Assembly (NCBI GenBank): GCA_025765615.1
Contig: JAIVFJ010000074.1
Location: forward strand, 62,001 to 126,000
DNA length: 64,000 nt
Reading direction: 5' to 3'
DNA from: Zopfochytrium polystomum
Taxonomy: Eukaryota; Chytridiomycota; Chytridiomycetes; Chytridiales; Chytridiaceae
Shown: piece by piece, positions 46,127 through 57,008 of the stretch
How positions within the stretch are numbered: the first letter of the stretch is position 1
Layout of the letters: every line of letters begins with the position of its first letter
Notes under the pieces: generated by a model
The model's input: the letters and a program-made list of their open reading frames with translations, nothing else
What the model was told of the DNA's origin: nothing
The model's database searches: none
Program-made: the position numbers and the translations under genes

Positions 46127-46779
46127 ATGCTACATTGTGGGCACAAATACTTATGATCTGGTCTCCAGAGCTCCTAACAGTTGAAGCCACTGATACCAAT
46201 GGTCCCTTTTAAGGCATGTTGAAACTCACTTCTTGATTAGGTGGTTTGACTTTTCATGTGGAGTCTTTTGACATGACAATTCCTAGCTGTTGAGGGGGTT
46301 TTTCCACCTGACAAAAACTTTGTTGTTCTGCCACTTGTGATTCCTCGCCTGTGCAACATGGGAGGCTCTTGCAGGTGAGTGTGTGTGTTTGTGTGGAAAG
46401 ACAGCATGCAAATTCCTCAGCACAAACTGACTTCTTATGGAAACTGTGTGTCCTGCTGTGCCTGTTCCAGGAAATTTGCCCAGCAATCCTGCGTGAAGTT
46501 TGAAACTCTGCATCAGCCACACTCCTTGCACTTTCATTGAAAAGGTAGTTTTCCGTAGCAATTTGTGTGCAGAACATTTTCAAGGCATTTCTCATCTTCC
46601 CCTCTCCCCCCCCTGCCCCCCATTTTGCCAAGAGGTGCAGATCTGGCACTCCGCCTCTTTATCTGCGTAATGGTTACAAATAAGACGCACCCAGTTCCTG
46701 CCAAGCAAGACTAGATGGAATATCACAGGCTTCACAGCAAGTTTCGTCATTAGTACCAGGGGATCCCTACTTTGCTATT

Positions 46780-46851
46780 GGGGGTATATATCAGTGGTAG
46801 ATAGCTAGCTTCGCATGCGAGATGCCCAGGGTTCGATCCCCTGTGCCTCCA
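46780..46851 (+). tRNA. trnA-CGC: tRNA-Ala (anticodon CGC)
   Basis: 72 nt forming a cloverleaf: acceptor GGGGGTA/TGCCTCC with wobble pairs, D arm TATC/GATA around AGTGGTA, anticodon loop TTCGCAT, T arm CAGGG-TTCGATC-CCCTG, discriminator A. The anticodon stem (CTAGC/GCGAG) has one A-G mismatch and the A box is slightly off consensus, so it may be active or in early decay. Confidence 0.7.
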
Positions 46852-47264
46852 CAGTGTCGTTGAAATACTTTGAAGTTATTAGTATCACTGCCACGGCCAA
46901 TCTGACTAGAGGTCCTGTTGGGCGATGCACTCACAAAGCATGTCTTCCAAACAGTCTCCCTGACTGGAAGATGCACAATCCAAGAAAACTGCTGAAGAAT
47001 TTCAATTTTTATGTTCATCACGTACTTGCCAAAAAGGAGTGACAAGGGCTGCTTTACTGCAGCCACACCAAAATAACCAGCAAGCACACAAACAAAAACC
47101 CACTTGCACACCAAGAACAGCAGCACCTGCACAAAAAAGCAGCACATACAGTGCAGGACGTCGAAATCAAGCAAATTTGGATTTTCTCATTTGACCATCA
47201 AATCTTTTTCCTGCTAAGGCAACCCCACCAACTTCCCAAGCCCATTTGCTTCTCCTGCATCTCA

Positions 47265-47290
47265 GTATGAGATTCTTGAGAATCTCATAC
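47265..47290. repeat. Perfect 26-bp palindrome
   Basis: GTATGAGATTCT and its exact complement are separated by TG. The 12-bp arms would form a stable cruciform or RNA hairpin. No gene is next to it, so it is not an obvious terminator. Confidence 0.8.
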
Positions 47291-49577
47291 AAGGTGTCAG
47301 TCATAGTTTAGGTTCTTCAGCTCTTACTCTACGATGATTCGGTACAACACATTGTATAGTTTTGGACATGAAAATATGACCCCATCAGAAAGAAGAATCA
47401 ATTTCGGTTGTTTCTCTAATTTTCATAATTTTTTTCCACTATGTAGACTTAATTTTTAGTCCTAGAACAAGGTTTGCCAATTCTTAGTGCAATTAGAAAC
47501 ATCATCTTTGTGATAATGAAAGAGCTATTTGGCTCCTTGGTTAAAACAGGTCTATGTCTTGATTATAGGTGTACATAATCATGCAAATGCTTTATATCTC
47601 TTATCTTTTCTTCCTTGTCGGTAATTTTTCATTCTTCCTTTCTTTCGCCTTGCCCTTGGAGAAGCAGCCTCATTAATCCACTACCTTTACAAATGTAACC
47701 CAACCTTCAATGAATGCCATCTCTAAGAATTTAGATTTGTATTAGTACCCTGAACCTTTTTTTATTCCCCTCTTTTTAAGGAAGCCTGTGTGGGCTTCTC
47801 TAATGCTGCCGTTGCAGGCTTGATACTGAATCACACAAGTTGTCCTTGTAGTGAGAAGGGTTCAAGGAGAACCTCTGACTGTGGGCAAGACACGTGTTGA
47901 CTGAGAACGCATCACCCTGCGACACAAACATAGATAGAACACCAGCGTCGTTGACAATGATGGAAGTTAGAACACTGATGACTTAGACAGTCGGTCAGAG
48001 GTTGGAGTTTGAGATGCCACATTCCATCTACGCTGGTGGCTGCGGCGCTGCCACCATGCCGAAGTCGTAGTCACAATGTGTGAGTCTGATAGTTGGACAT
48101 ACAATGTAGTTCCCCCACCACTAGACGCTAAAGCTATATTTGACTCAAGATCTCATACCTGCCCAAAACAGAAATAGAAGAAAAAAAAGGTATAATCAAG
48201 TGAGCCAATTTTTGCCCAACCCCCCACCCCCCCCCCTAATAAACCTATGGCTCCTATACCAGCTTTCAAGGAGGTGCTGCAGCGTTGCTGGTAGTACTGC
48301 TAAAAATTGACAGAACCACCATTCCAGATTCAGATTGGATGCAAGAGGGTCCTGCCACCAATCCTTTTGTTAACACAGACAGCACAGAATCGCAGTTTCG
48401 CAAGGCAGACGGATTCCAGGTTTTCAGCAGATCCGTGCCATCCCAACAAGTCAGGACTTGGTTCAAGTGAACCTTGATTATGGCCTGACTGCCCTTGAAG
48501 CTTGACTCAAATGATGTACTAGCTTGATTGACAGCTACAGCAATCACTAATCAATATTCCTGCTGCCAGAGGCAGCAACAGCAGTAAGGGCACTGTAAAG
48601 TCTGCTCCTGCCACCACCAAGGGTCTGGTCTCTGCAATCCCACGATTCCCACCGCACACCACCCACTGCAGTCCCCTTTCTCCAACTTGACAGCTCCTTT
48701 CAACGCTGGGTTTTGCCTTTGATGCTGTGCAGATGACTCAATCAATTCAATCCTTTGCTCAGGATGGTACCATGATTGCCTCTCTCATAGGCAAGTACCT
48801 GCAGCAATGGTGCCAGGCAGAGCATTGTCCCACTTCTCCACCTGCAGGCTGCAGCCTGCTTTCCCTCAAGCACTTGCAGACAGCAACCTGGCACTGCAGC
48901 AGGTTTCGGGAGGGAGGTTTGCGGCACACAGCTGCAAACTCAAAGGAATTGTCACCACCAACATGTCAAACCTTCAGCTCAGTCTGCTTCTTTGCCTTCC
49001 ACCCTGCTGTCACTCGGAGCAGAACTGCAGAGCTGCTGACTATCCTGGCAAAGTTCATCAACAATTGAAACCTAAGCAAGTGTTTCTTAGAACACAGACA
49101 GCAACGGAGGGCCAGAGTGCACAGCAAACGCTGCACCACCTTAGAAGCCTCACTCAGCTTTTCCCAACCGCTGGCCAAGATGGGAGTGCAGCCCAAAGGC
49201 AAAAGAAAAAAAGGTGTGTTGTTTGGGATTGGATGGATTCTGCCACCGCAAAACTCTTTGCTTGGGATAGGGCAGATGTTTGCCAATCTCTGAGGGCAAA
49301 GTCCAAATTCAGGTTTTGTTCAAGTTGAGATCAAGTTCATTTCAAGTTCTTGTCATTTCTCTCCAATAATGAAAAATGCAATGCTCTCGGCTGATCGGTG
49401 TTGTTGTTCTGTGTGTAGTTAATCCAGAGATTGTGTGTTACAGTCTGGTGGAAGTTGGTGCACCTGAGGCAAATCTGTGAAGGACATTGAAAATGTAATG
49501 CACAACTATATAAATGACTGGGACTAGTGAGGGTGGGGGGAGTGTGTGTGTCTGATGGTGGGGGTGGCGATGGTGAC

Positions 49578-49802
49578 AGAGGAGGCAGATGGAATCAAAG
49601 GCAAATTTTTATCAATTATCGTGTGTGCAGGAGCATATTTCAACAGGGACTATGCTTGGATTTGTGGTCCAGTGGTATGATTCCAGAGGAGACAGATGGA
49701 ATCAAAGACAAATTTTCTTCTTCTTTCTTATTGATTACAATGTGCGTGGTGCATTTTTCAACAAAGATCATGATTGGGTTTGTGGTCTAGTGGTATGATT
49801 CC
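49578..49802 (+). repeat. Tandem duplication of a unit ending in a tRNA-Pro-like 5' half
   Basis: Two diverged units (49578-49684, 49685-49802) share AGAGGAG(A/G)CAGATGGAATCAAAG, a middle AT-rich part and end with GG(A/G)TTTGTGGTC(C/T)AGTGG then TATGATTCC. That ending matches the 5' half of tRNA-Pro including the A box (TGGTCTAGTGGTATGATTC). The 3' half and B box are missing from both. Confidence 0.65.
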
Positions 49803-50357
49803 TTCAATCCCCAGCAAGCCCTGTTATTTCTTCTGGAGGTGCAGGAGGAAAGGGGAAGGAACCCAGTCAGGCCAAGGAGGAGCCTATTTCGCCCAGTTAT
49901 GAAGAGTGTCTCTGCTGCAAGACTACTGCAATGCAACAAAGCGCAGAGCAGCAAGCCACAATTATTACCTTGCCACTGGATAGTTTTTCCTTCACGCTTG
50001 CTTGTTTTCACTCAAGTGAAAGGGATGGTGGTTTCAGGGAAGTTGCTACAAGGGACTTGTGGAGTGCGTTTGTCTGAGCTTATTCCAACACAGTTACATG
50101 GTCAAAGCTGATGAGTGTGCCAAATTATGCCTTTGTTCTGGTGCTTAGGGCATGACTGCACTTGTGCTGGGTCTCAGGACTTCTGCTAATGTGGAAAGAC
50201 ACTCCTTGAAGGCAGGCTCACATTCACAAAGCCTGTTTTAGAAGTCAGAATGCTACTGTCCCTTTGATCTGAGGAATTGAGCTAGCTTAAAATGTAGACT
50301 GTAAGCAGAGTCAGACTCCACACCCCACACCCCCCGGCATTCATTTGTTCCTCAAAG

Positions 50358-50453
50358 TGCTCTGTACAGGGATCGAACCTGTGACTTTAGCGTCCATCAT
50401 ACCCACAAGGGGGCGTATTAGCACTACACTCTAACCAACTGAGTTAACGGAGC
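50358..50453 (-). tRNA. trnI-AAT: tRNA-Ile (anticodon AAT) with 22-nt intron
   Basis: On the minus strand: acceptor GCTCCGT/ACAGAGC (one C-A mismatch), D arm ACTC/GAGT around AGTTGGTTA, anticodon stem TAGTG/CGCTA with loop CTAATA-A, T arm ACAGG-TTCGATC-CCTGT, discriminator A. A 22-nt insertion sits one base 3' of the anticodon, the canonical position for nuclear tRNA introns removed by the tRNA splicing endonuclease. Confidence 0.8.
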
Positions 50454-50492
50454 CTCTGCCTGATACAAGCCCGCTGCTTTACTCACACAGAA

Positions 50493-50572
50493 GGAAAAAT
50501 GTCAGAGGTCTTAGGCGCCAGATTAAGGCTCTGGTCTCTCCGGAGGCGTGGGTTCGAATCCCACTCTACTCA
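50493..50572 (+). pseudogene. tRNA-Leu(AAG)-like, damaged 5' end
   Basis: The 3' three-quarters are textbook tRNA-Leu: anticodon stem-loop CCAGA-TTAAGGC-TCTGG (anticodon AAG), class II variable arm TCTCTCCGGAGGC, T arm GTGGG-TTCGAAT-CCCAC and 3' strand TCTACTC. The 5' seven bases (GGAAAAA) cannot pair with that strand and the D arm is shortened, so it is probably a pseudogene. Confidence 0.65.
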
Positions 50573-51299
50573 ATCTTCCCAATATCTCAGCCATCCTTAG
50601 TTGTAGTTTAACCTAACTGCTGCAGCAGAGGTGGTTTAACGGTAACGGAACTGTCACTGCAAACTAAGAAGTTTAAATGTTCAACCAAGCAGGATCAGGA
50701 AAAGAGCAAATTGGTGAAGCAACCTCGGCCATCTGCCTCCCAACAAGGCTTTAATATGTTGCGTCCTGTGTAAAATGTTGCAGGGCTGAGAGATGGATTA
50801 GGGTGGTAACTACTACAAAAACCTGCTTCCAGAACAAACAGACGCCATGCTTTCCACGTGTACACATTGAGGTTCTGCCTGCTCCATATGGTAGGCCCCT
50901 CACAAGAGCCTAGCTGGGAAAGCATGGGGGGTCTGGGTATCTGTCACTCAAGGGCCCAGGGTTCAAATCACAACGCCAGCTGTTGAAGGCAACAAGAAAG
51001 AGTACAGTCTTGAATCACAAGGAGTGGTGCAGTGGAGATGCCTGACGACCCTGTAAGTCTGTAGTGCATGGGGTGGGTTTGCCGAGGTGAAACCTGGACA
51101 TAGTCTATGCCTGGATCTCTGGTATTGGTTATCGATTTGGATCCTTAGTAGGGCCTTACACGAATCAGACAGGATTCGAAGTCCGATTGAACTTGATTTG
51201 GGTTTTTGGACTCGAAATTGTTACTTTTAGGCTCTGGTATTTAATTCGATAAATGACCACTTTTTGGCCGAATGACCTTAAATCAGCCAGATATTCGAA

Positions 51300-53070
51300 A
51301 ATTTACAAAGTGGCCAGGCTTGTCAGCTCACAGGACTGTGAGCGCTGCCAGGGGAGAGAAGTCTCACGCATCCCTCGGGGCAGTGTGCTGCCATACATTG
51401 TTTCCTCCTCTGCAGTGTAAGTGCAGTGGGGACAGGACAAGGGAGTGACAGGTTGTTCAGTGTGGACGGCGGAGGAGCGGCCACAGAGTGAGTCGACTTC
51501 AGCACGCAGAGCATTGAACTCAGACCGACCAGGAAGGTTGGTGAGAGAGAGCATGTTGAGGTGCCAGGCGAGGTCGTTGGCTGTGACACAGTGATCCAAG
51601 TAGTTAAACTGCCCAGCTGCAGTTGGGATGAGATCGTGTTGGATGACCTCTTGAAGGACCTGGTTGGTGCAGAGTGGTGGATGGCATGGTGTTTGCACAT
51701 GTCCTTGGCAACACTTCCTGTTTGGACCACTGTTGCCAAAACCAGCAAAGGGACTGACAGGCTCGAGGGTCTCGTCATGCGCCATGGGTCCGGAATGGGT
51801 GGCACACCAACTCCAGATGGCGTGGGTGGCATGCAGTGAGGTGCCACTGACGTGGGTGTCTGTGGTGTCCGCGGAGACACAACTCCAGGTGGTACACATT
51901 GGGGACATGTGGGTCATGTGCGACAATACAATGTCTCGACTGGGGGACGAGCGGGGCTGGCAGCGTGGGCAGCTGGAACTCGAGCAGCAGTGGATGGGGT
52001 CACTTTAGAAGCACGTCAGTGGTATCCCTCAGCCCAAGCTGCCTCAGCTTCTCAGGCAGCAATTCTGGAGTGGCGAGCAGTGTCAGCAGCATCACGGAGG
52101 CCAGTCGCGTGGGAAGTTGCAGCTCGTTCAGCCCCTGGCGGACAAGGACAGCACGTTCAGCAGATTGACAGGAAGCGGCTTCTCAGATAGCAGCTTCAGC
52201 AACTTCAGTGCAGGCAGCGTTAGCACGGGCAAGGGCAGGACGCACAGCTGCAGTTCAGGCTGCCTCAGCATCAAAACAGGTAGAAGGGGATGACCAAGGG
52301 TGGGAAGTGGCGTCATAGGTGGGGACCTCTGAGGACATTGACAAAAGGCGTACGTGTGGTCGTGGGTGGATGAAGGCTGAGGGATCAGGCAAAACTCGCA
52401 GGCAACAACTCTCAGCAGGCACTGTGAATTGTTCCATGCGCATAGGGATCAGGAAGGGTCGTTCAGCTGCAGTGCAAAAGCTGGGGATACTAGCACCTTG
52501 GGTAGCCCAGTTGTCTGTTACCTGGGGCACGGCAGGTAGATCCAGGTACACTGCACAGAAGTAGCGATACAGGCAGAGCTCTGAGGGCAAACCTTGGGTG
52601 ACGATACCAACACCAGGTCGTACGAACTTGCCTTCCCAGGGGAGGAAGACAACATCAGCATCGATGGCTTCAAGGTAGAAGTGAACAGGTTTGAAAAGCT
52701 CATCAACAGCAGTTTCAAAGTTGATGTGGATACTGAGGTGCATGAAGGTAGACATTGTGTATGTGCTGTCCAGGTTTTTGAGGGCAGTGGTTATATCCAA
52801 TGTATCCATCTCGCTGGGGATGTAAGGACAGGAGTGCCAGGCCAGTTGTGGGGCAGGTGGGCAAAAAGCCAATTGATCCATTCAGGGGAATGGGCAACAA
52901 GACTGGCAGGCATCAGTTCATTGAGGTCAATGGACAGCTGTCTGATGATATACTGCTCGAGTTCAGACTCACCCAGTTTGACAATGGTGCGACGGCGTGT
53001 GTCAGAACCCTGCTTCTGCAGAGGTAGGCCTATCAGCATCATGTTCAGTGTCAGGTACACCGTCAGCCAT
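51300..53070 (-). pseudogene. Decayed protein-coding sequence, family unknown
   Basis: Reading the minus strand from an ATG at 53070 gives protein-like sequence in shifting frames: MADGVPDTEHDADRPTS, then VKLGESELEQYIIRQLSIDLNELM, then (frame from 52881) MDTLDITTALKNLDSTY, FETAVDELFKPVHFYLEAID and FVRPGVGIVTQGLPSELC. Further on are Ala/Leu-rich stretches with stops and, near 51420, a CPHC motif (LSCPHCTYTAEEE). I recognise no family. It resembles a former transposon or gene of unknown origin. CpG is more frequent here than in the rest of the island, suggesting a younger insertion. Confidence 0.4.
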
Positions 53071-53199
53071 GGTGTAGCTTCTTAGGAGTTTGAACTTCTA
53101 TACACGCTTGTTGAATGGGCAAGTGGGGAAAAGGGGAGTGGTCCAGCAACAGCTTACAATACAAAAGAAGTGCGAAGCAGACGCTGGGATCTAGGCCCC

Positions 53200-54332
53200 A
53201 GAGTGAAGGAAAGGAAACAATAGGCTAAAATTAACTTAAGTGGCCTGCGCAGTGTTTCTAAAATGGGGTTTCCTTGCATCTCTCTCAACGCAACCCCAGT
53301 GAACCGTGAATAGGCCCAAAATCTTTTCAAGTCGTGAGTTAGCGCACTGAAAGTTGGAATAGTTTTTTGGTAAGGCGCAGGAACGCATGAGCGTTACCGT
53401 CATTTGGGAGTCTGTGAATGCGTGAATGCCCACTATGCTGACCGAGTGCAGGATTGAACATATTTCCAAAAATTCAATTGAGCGTGACTGGGATACAAGA
53501 CTACATTGGCCTTTAAGCTGCTGGATCCCATCGTGAACCAGCATTTGTGAGTGCTAGATATCATATAATCGACCGGATAGTCATTCGTTTCCTTTTAAGT
53601 ATGAAGCGGGAAAAAAGGAATGCTTGGCATCCAGGGAGCGAAGAGCAAGAGCTCGAATGGCCACTTGCGAGAGCTCTGGCTCCTCGCTCCCTGCTGGATT
53701 GTACGCCTCCTCTCACTCGCGCAATAAACACCGCACTTGCTACGCGTGCGTTTTTGCCCATGTTTATCAACAATTGCCGCACCAACCCCTCCCCCCTCCC
53801 TCAACCAACCAACCAATCAACCAACGTACTCCAAATGCACAATCACCTCCAAATCTGCAAAGGCGCTGGGCGAGACCCGTGTATGGAGACGCTGAGGTTC
53901 TTGGTCGGTGCGGTGCTCGGACCGCGCTTGCTCCCTCCTTTTCTGTGTTGAAGTGTTTCAAAAAATATGAAAATGAAAGGGAGCCGCTACCAAAGCCCGA
54001 AGCGAGCACCACAATTGACTGAATCGCTCGATGAGCGCCAGTAAACAAAAGAGACTTTCTTCTCAAACAGTACAGAGGCTGGAAAGAAATGGAGGGGTCA
54101 CAAGCGAAGATGTGGGGGATGGAAGGGAGGAGGCGATGAAGACGGAGAAACATTGAAGAGAACGAAAAGAAAAGAGGATGAAGAAAAAAGCTCCTGGCGC
54201 GGGTCCACCCACGTCCATCACGTCCTCGGCTCATGACAAGCTGGCCGCTCCCTGAGCCGCCGGCCCACTTCCCACTTCCCCCCCTTCAGCCGCCACCTCA
54301 GCTCAACCGAACGAAATCGATTAGATCTCCAC
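53200..54332. other. Intergenic downstream of SEC24
   Basis: About 1.1 kb with no supported gene. CpG content returns to that of the gene regions from about 53.5 kb. Short CCAACCAACCAA-type repeats occur near 53805. Confidence 0.4.
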
Positions 54333-54645
54333 TCAACTGGTGAGCTCGACTTGGATATTCCTTGAAAAGCGTTGACCCAGTCAGTATCAATTAGTACGAA
54401 GCGCCCCCCCATCTTCAAGAAAAAGTCGTACCGGTGAACAAAGCACAAATAGTCCACGTAATTCATCGAATCATAATTCTGGTCCTCCACCAAAAAGTTT
54501 GCAAATTCCACATCCAGGTGCGTGTCCATCTGATACCGCACCAGTTTCAACGGAAGGTAGTTTGGCCGATCTGCTTGAATTTGGTTTAGAATCGCGTGCA
54601 CGCGAGTAGAGTATTCATTGTCCAATACAGGGATTCGAAGCTGGT

Positions 54646-54685
<40 letters not shown>

Positions 54686-56964
54686 TATCAGTGCCCATTC
54701 AAAACATGAACAAAACAGGGTGCGTAGAGCAGTGTTCGTTACCAGCTTGGGGTCGACAGCCTCAACCTTGTCGACGCCGAAAATTTTGAGCAGCACTTCA
54801 GGCAAGACGCCGCGGCCAATCCAACAGTACATTTGAATTCCATTTTCTTTAAGAAAAAAAAAGGAAAAGCAGAATCAGTTGGAATACTCCATGCCGAGTG
54901 GGAAAAATCCATATCAAAACATACCAACGATGTAGATCCCGTTCAACTCCAGCCGTTCAAAGGAAACTCGCACGGATGGCGGTAACCTGACGCTGCCGTT
55001 TTCCACGACACCGACCTGGACACCGCGTCAACCTTCTTTTCATTTCATCATTGCGAACTTACGTTGGGGGCCAAGTTGTGCAGCGCCACCATCCGGGGGT
55101 AGAAGAGGGCAATGCTGCCGGCGACAGGAATGTTCTTCATCATTCGCATGTGGAACACTCGGGCGTCGCTCGTGATATCTGGTCCTCCGCGGAAGGCTTT
55201 GCATTTCAGCAACGAAAGCGAGTACAACGGGTACAATTTGAATGACTCGGGTAGGATGAGCTGACAAAATGGGGCAGGAGCAAAACACGCTATGATTAAT
55301 CTGGGAAAGAAATGGTTGCGTCTGAATCTAAACGCGTACCTGCCCCGGAGACGAGGACGACGCACAATGTTTGCGGTACGCCGTGAGGATCTTGACACAG
55401 CGATCCGTCAGCTGCTCTCGGACTGTCTTCAGCAGAGTCGTTGCAGCCTGGCTCACACCTTGTTCCGATATCGTAAAACATTCGTTCAAGTTCGAAATGC
55501 ATCAAACTCACTGGCTTTCGCAAGGTAATTCATCGTCGTGTCCATGTCGGCTGATCGAAAGACATTTCCAAGTGACGTGGTGTTCGGAACAACCAGGTTT
55601 AGAACGCGGATCCTCCTGTCTCCGTCCGAAGACGTGTAAAGAAGCGCCACTTGAATCGAAGTGTCTGTCTTTTCGTCCAATTTGCCGTCGTGCTTGAACG
55701 AAACAGCAAACGTCTTTTGAGAATCGATGCCGGCAAGCTCAATGTCTGTGCTGTTTCGCATGTGGAAGTTTCCAAAGTAATGGGATACTTTGAGGCCTGC
55801 CGTGTGCGCAAATTTGTTAGAGCTGAACGCAGAAACGAAAATGAGCACCAACCATCGGAGCACCGTATCCGCATGAGTGCATCGAATCCGAAAGAGCGAG
55901 AAGCAGACCGCTTCAAATCTTCTATAAACCGAATTCCGTCTCTCTCGGCCATGAAATTCTCGTAGTAGGTTGTGTCACCGCCAGTAATGGCGGATAAAGA
56001 TCCAAGAGTCGCCACGTCAATGTAGGAGTGCCTGAAAAGGAACAAGTCCACGCAAACTCCATCTTTGGAGCAATCTTGGCCCAGCTTTCGCCAGAAGAAC
56101 TCTTGCGGCTCAAACAGTGTTCTCTCTTTGTCTGTGCCGTACAGGCTGGGATCTTCGCGCATCTTAAGAGCGCCAGGGCCAAAGTTTGGCAAGGTCGTTT
56201 GGAAGATGTACAGATGGCCACCTTGCTTTTCCTGCAAGAACCAGTGCGGTCAGTAGGAGTGCGAAAAATGAAGAACCCCACCATCGCCATGTATGCCGCT
56301 TGTGCTGCTGCCCCGACTGCGGACTCTCGAGTAAGGTTTCCCTCAAAGAGATTTGGGAGGTTATTCAAGAAGCTCTCAATGACAGTTCTAAAAGTCGTGC
56401 GTCAAGAAGGATACACGTAGAATAACTGGGGCATATTAGTACTATCCGTACCGAGATTCCTGCGGGTCCACCAAAAAGCCCTCGTTGAGCGGTACGAAAA
56501 TATCATTCACATCGGGAACAACAAGCATATGAGGCTGGTCGAGCATTGGCTATGTAAAGACGAGTGGGCGTGGTGTGAGATTCGACCAAGACAATGAGCC
56601 GGCAACATGAACTTTGTTGGCTTACCATCATATTGTAGAAGTGAATTGCCTTATCAAAGGTGATGATGCCGATTTTAGCTTTTGGAGGGAGCCCTTTTCC
56701 CGAGCCATAGAGCAACTGCTTCAGGCCCTCGGCGGCTTTTGCCGCCATCCCGCTCTGCATGGATGTATAGCTGACATCAATTGCAAAAACAAACGAAGGA
56801 GGTGTTGCCGGGCGCGATGAGTATTCCTTCGATGCCTTGAACTCTACTGCGCCTCGCAGGAGCTCTGGGCGTGAACCCACATCCATTCTGCGGCCCGACA
56901 TGTCGAGGTTGCAGAAATATTCTCCGGGCACTAGCAACCAAATGAATTAGAGCAAGCGTTTCAG

Positions 56965-57008
<44 letters not shown>

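Larger units (their letters stand above)
42532..53200. other. Gene-poor, CpG-poor repeat and tRNA island
   Basis: No conserved multi-exon protein gene was recognised over about 10.7 kb, in contrast to one gene per 2-3 kb elsewhere. CpG is scarce (many 60-base lines between 43.5 and 47.8 kb contain none) while TG and CA are frequent. The island holds one dispersed-repeat copy, two plausible tRNA genes, several tRNA-like relics, a tandem duplication, a perfect palindrome and a decayed ORF, each listed separately. Stretches 42532-43530, 43600-44220, 45310-46050, 47300-49570, 49810-50350 and 50580-51300 hold nothing else I can support. Confidence 0.6.

Noticed and set aside
48266..49330. Overlapping frames suggesting a gene or reverse transcriptase remnant
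   Set aside because: No conserved motif in any frame and frames conflict; not enough to call an element.
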